Both the position numbers and the translations under genes were made by a program. The notes under the pieces are model-generated. The model did not search any database. It was not told the origin of the DNA and saw nothing but the letters and a program-made list of their open reading frames with translations. From Numida meleagris (lineage: Eukaryota > Chordata > Aves > Galliformes > Numididae), in the NCBI RefSeq assembly GCF_002078875.1, contig NC_034411.1, positions 54,344,486 through 54,408,485 on the forward strand: a DNA stretch of 64,000 nucleotides. The letters run 5' to 3'. Shown one piece after another: positions 62,783 through 64,000 of the stretch; the stretch's first letter is position 1; each line of letters opens with the position of its first letter.

Positions 62783-64000
62783 CTGGGATAGCTGAAATGC
62801 TTAACCAGAGCTCATAAACAGCAGCATTACCGAAGAGAATGAAGAGCCTGGGCTATGTTTTGAATGTCTGCAGGTTGTGCTTGTACTGATGGAAACAGCA
62901 CAACCCGTATTCATCTTAACGCAATGGAATCTTGAGATGGAACTGAGAGTAGTGCCTGAAAACTGTATGAAAACTTGGGGGAAAAATTCATAATAACCTG
63001 TCTCTTACAAAAAAGATTGCATGTAGGACATGGCTTCCTTTTTCTTTTTTGAACAAAATAGCTGTGTTGATTGAACAGTACTCTGTGAAGAGCAGAGGTT
63101 TTATGAAGGAGTGTAAAAAAACAGCTGCTGTGTCACCAACTCCCTTCTGTTTCAAATACTTCTCAAAGTTCATGAACTAAATGCTTAACAAGTCCTTGGT
63201 TATGACAGAGATGTGCTAGAAAAACTAACCTTTTTTTTTTTTTGGAGCTATTTTCTTCCTTATATTTGCGTTCTCCAAAGTGCTTGAAGTACTAGGAAAT
63301 CCTAGTATTTCCTTTAAGTAAGGATGTACCTGTAACTTTTTCCTGTGTCACTTAAGAATTTGATTCCGTGGGCCAAGATCCAGTCATTGATGCTCTTTTC
63401 TGCAACTGCAGATGTGTACCAGAGCCATTACTTAGCGCTTTTCAGTGAGGAAACATTAAACCTTTTTTTTTCTTCAAAGCACAAGTCTTATGATGTGAAA
63501 AGCAGTTCTTTAAAGTGCTGTTATTTCTGTATAGCTGCATCCAGCTGCCTACGTGTGTTGTGTAAACACGTCACGTTCTGGGTGACTCCCGTATAGGCGT
63601 CCTAGCTGTCCGTATTGGAGTGGCAGTGGGGGGAAAAGAAGCATGTAACAGGCACAGGCAGTTACACAGATTCTTTGGGAAGAGTTTTTTCCAAACGGAT
63701 AAGCCTGCTTTCCTCTAGAGCGTTTTTTTTCCTAAATCTTAGAAGAATATGGGGTTTTCTAATAGAAACCAACATTACTTCTGCCGCTCACATCTTGCAG
63801 CAAGTTAAAAAATGACAGAAAGGCAGTGAGTGATTTTCCTGACGTAACTCAGGAACTACACCAAACTGTAAATACTCTAAAATACATCTCAAGACAACTG
63901 AAAAGTAGTGTGATAATTTGAACTTCTTACATCGCTTTCGTCTGCTCTGGGTGTTGTTGTGCAAGATAATAATTTTGAAAAGTAAAGGATGTGACTTTTA
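62783..64000 (+). other. IFNGR1: IFNGR1 3' UTR and downstream flank
   Basis: Sequence after the stop codon is AT-rich, with several T runs and no further exon. No AATAAA is present up to the window end. The best candidate signal is ATTAAA at 63455-63460, followed by a T-rich stretch; the true 3' end may lie beyond the window. A small inverted repeat, TACTAGG-AAAT-CCTAGTA, is at 63290-63307. The short open frames here show no domain. Confidence 0.6.
63455..63460 (+). terminator. IFNGR1: Candidate polyadenylation signal (ATTAAA)
   Basis: This is the only common poly(A) hexamer variant seen in the 1.2 kb after the IFNGR1 stop, about 670 bp downstream of it. A T-rich tract follows immediately. 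An AGTAAA variant occurs at about 63981. No transcript end is visible from sequence alone. Confidence 0.35.

Noticed and set aside
1..64000. Bacterial-type systems (operons, CRISPR arrays, IS elements, toxin-antitoxin pairs)
   Set aside because: No regularly spaced repeats, ribosome-binding-site-led gene runs or transposase signatures; the window is a vertebrate locus with introns and CR1 LINEs.

Overview
This is vertebrate genomic DNA, almost certainly from a bird and probably a galliform such as chicken or a close relative. It has split exons with GT...AG introns, a CpG-island promoter, long AT-leaning non-coding stretches, and many 5'-truncated CR1 LINE copies with the typical avian 3' tail (TTCTATGATTCTATG and its reverse complement). 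Nothing bacterial, phage-like or CRISPR-like was seen. The species call is inference.

Only one protein-coding gene can be supported. It is a complete seven-exon interferon gamma receptor 1 (IFNGR1) on the + strand. It runs from an ATG at 44745 in a CpG island to a stop at 62782. All six introns have GT/AG borders and all seven exons join in frame, giving 464 codons, or 450 from the second in-frame ATG. The product reads as signal peptide, two fibronectin-III-like domains of the class II cytokine receptor type, one membrane helix, a JAK1-type LPKS box, an acidic/serine-rich tail, and a STAT1-docking YDKPH motif near the C terminus.

Layout: 1-44.6 kb is intergenic, with no recognisable protein gene. 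From known amniote gene order this would be the OLIG3-IFNGR1 interval, but no OLIG3 sequence is in the window. It holds several AT-rich, motif-dense blocks that look like candidate distal regulatory elements (about 3.69-4.26, 16.98-17.28, 26.99-27.34 and 29.86-30.12 kb), an isolated CpG-rich patch at 28.44-28.73 kb ending in a splice-donor-like site, CR1 fragments and simple repeats. 44.63-45.25 kb is the IFNGR1 CpG-island promoter and exon 1. Intron 1 (7.8 kb) and intron 6 (6.0 kb) carry most of the remaining sequence, with CR1 copies in introns 1, 2 and 6. 62.78-64.0 kb is the 3' UTR and flank; no AATAAA was found there, only an ATTAAA.

No undescribed multi-gene system is visible. The most useful leads concern the receptor: paired loss of the two cysteines expected to form one disulphide, a cytoplasmic tail reduced to two tyrosines, two candidate start codons, and a possible intron-5 terminated soluble form. 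Leads in the flank are an isolated CpG island and two striking inverted repeats.
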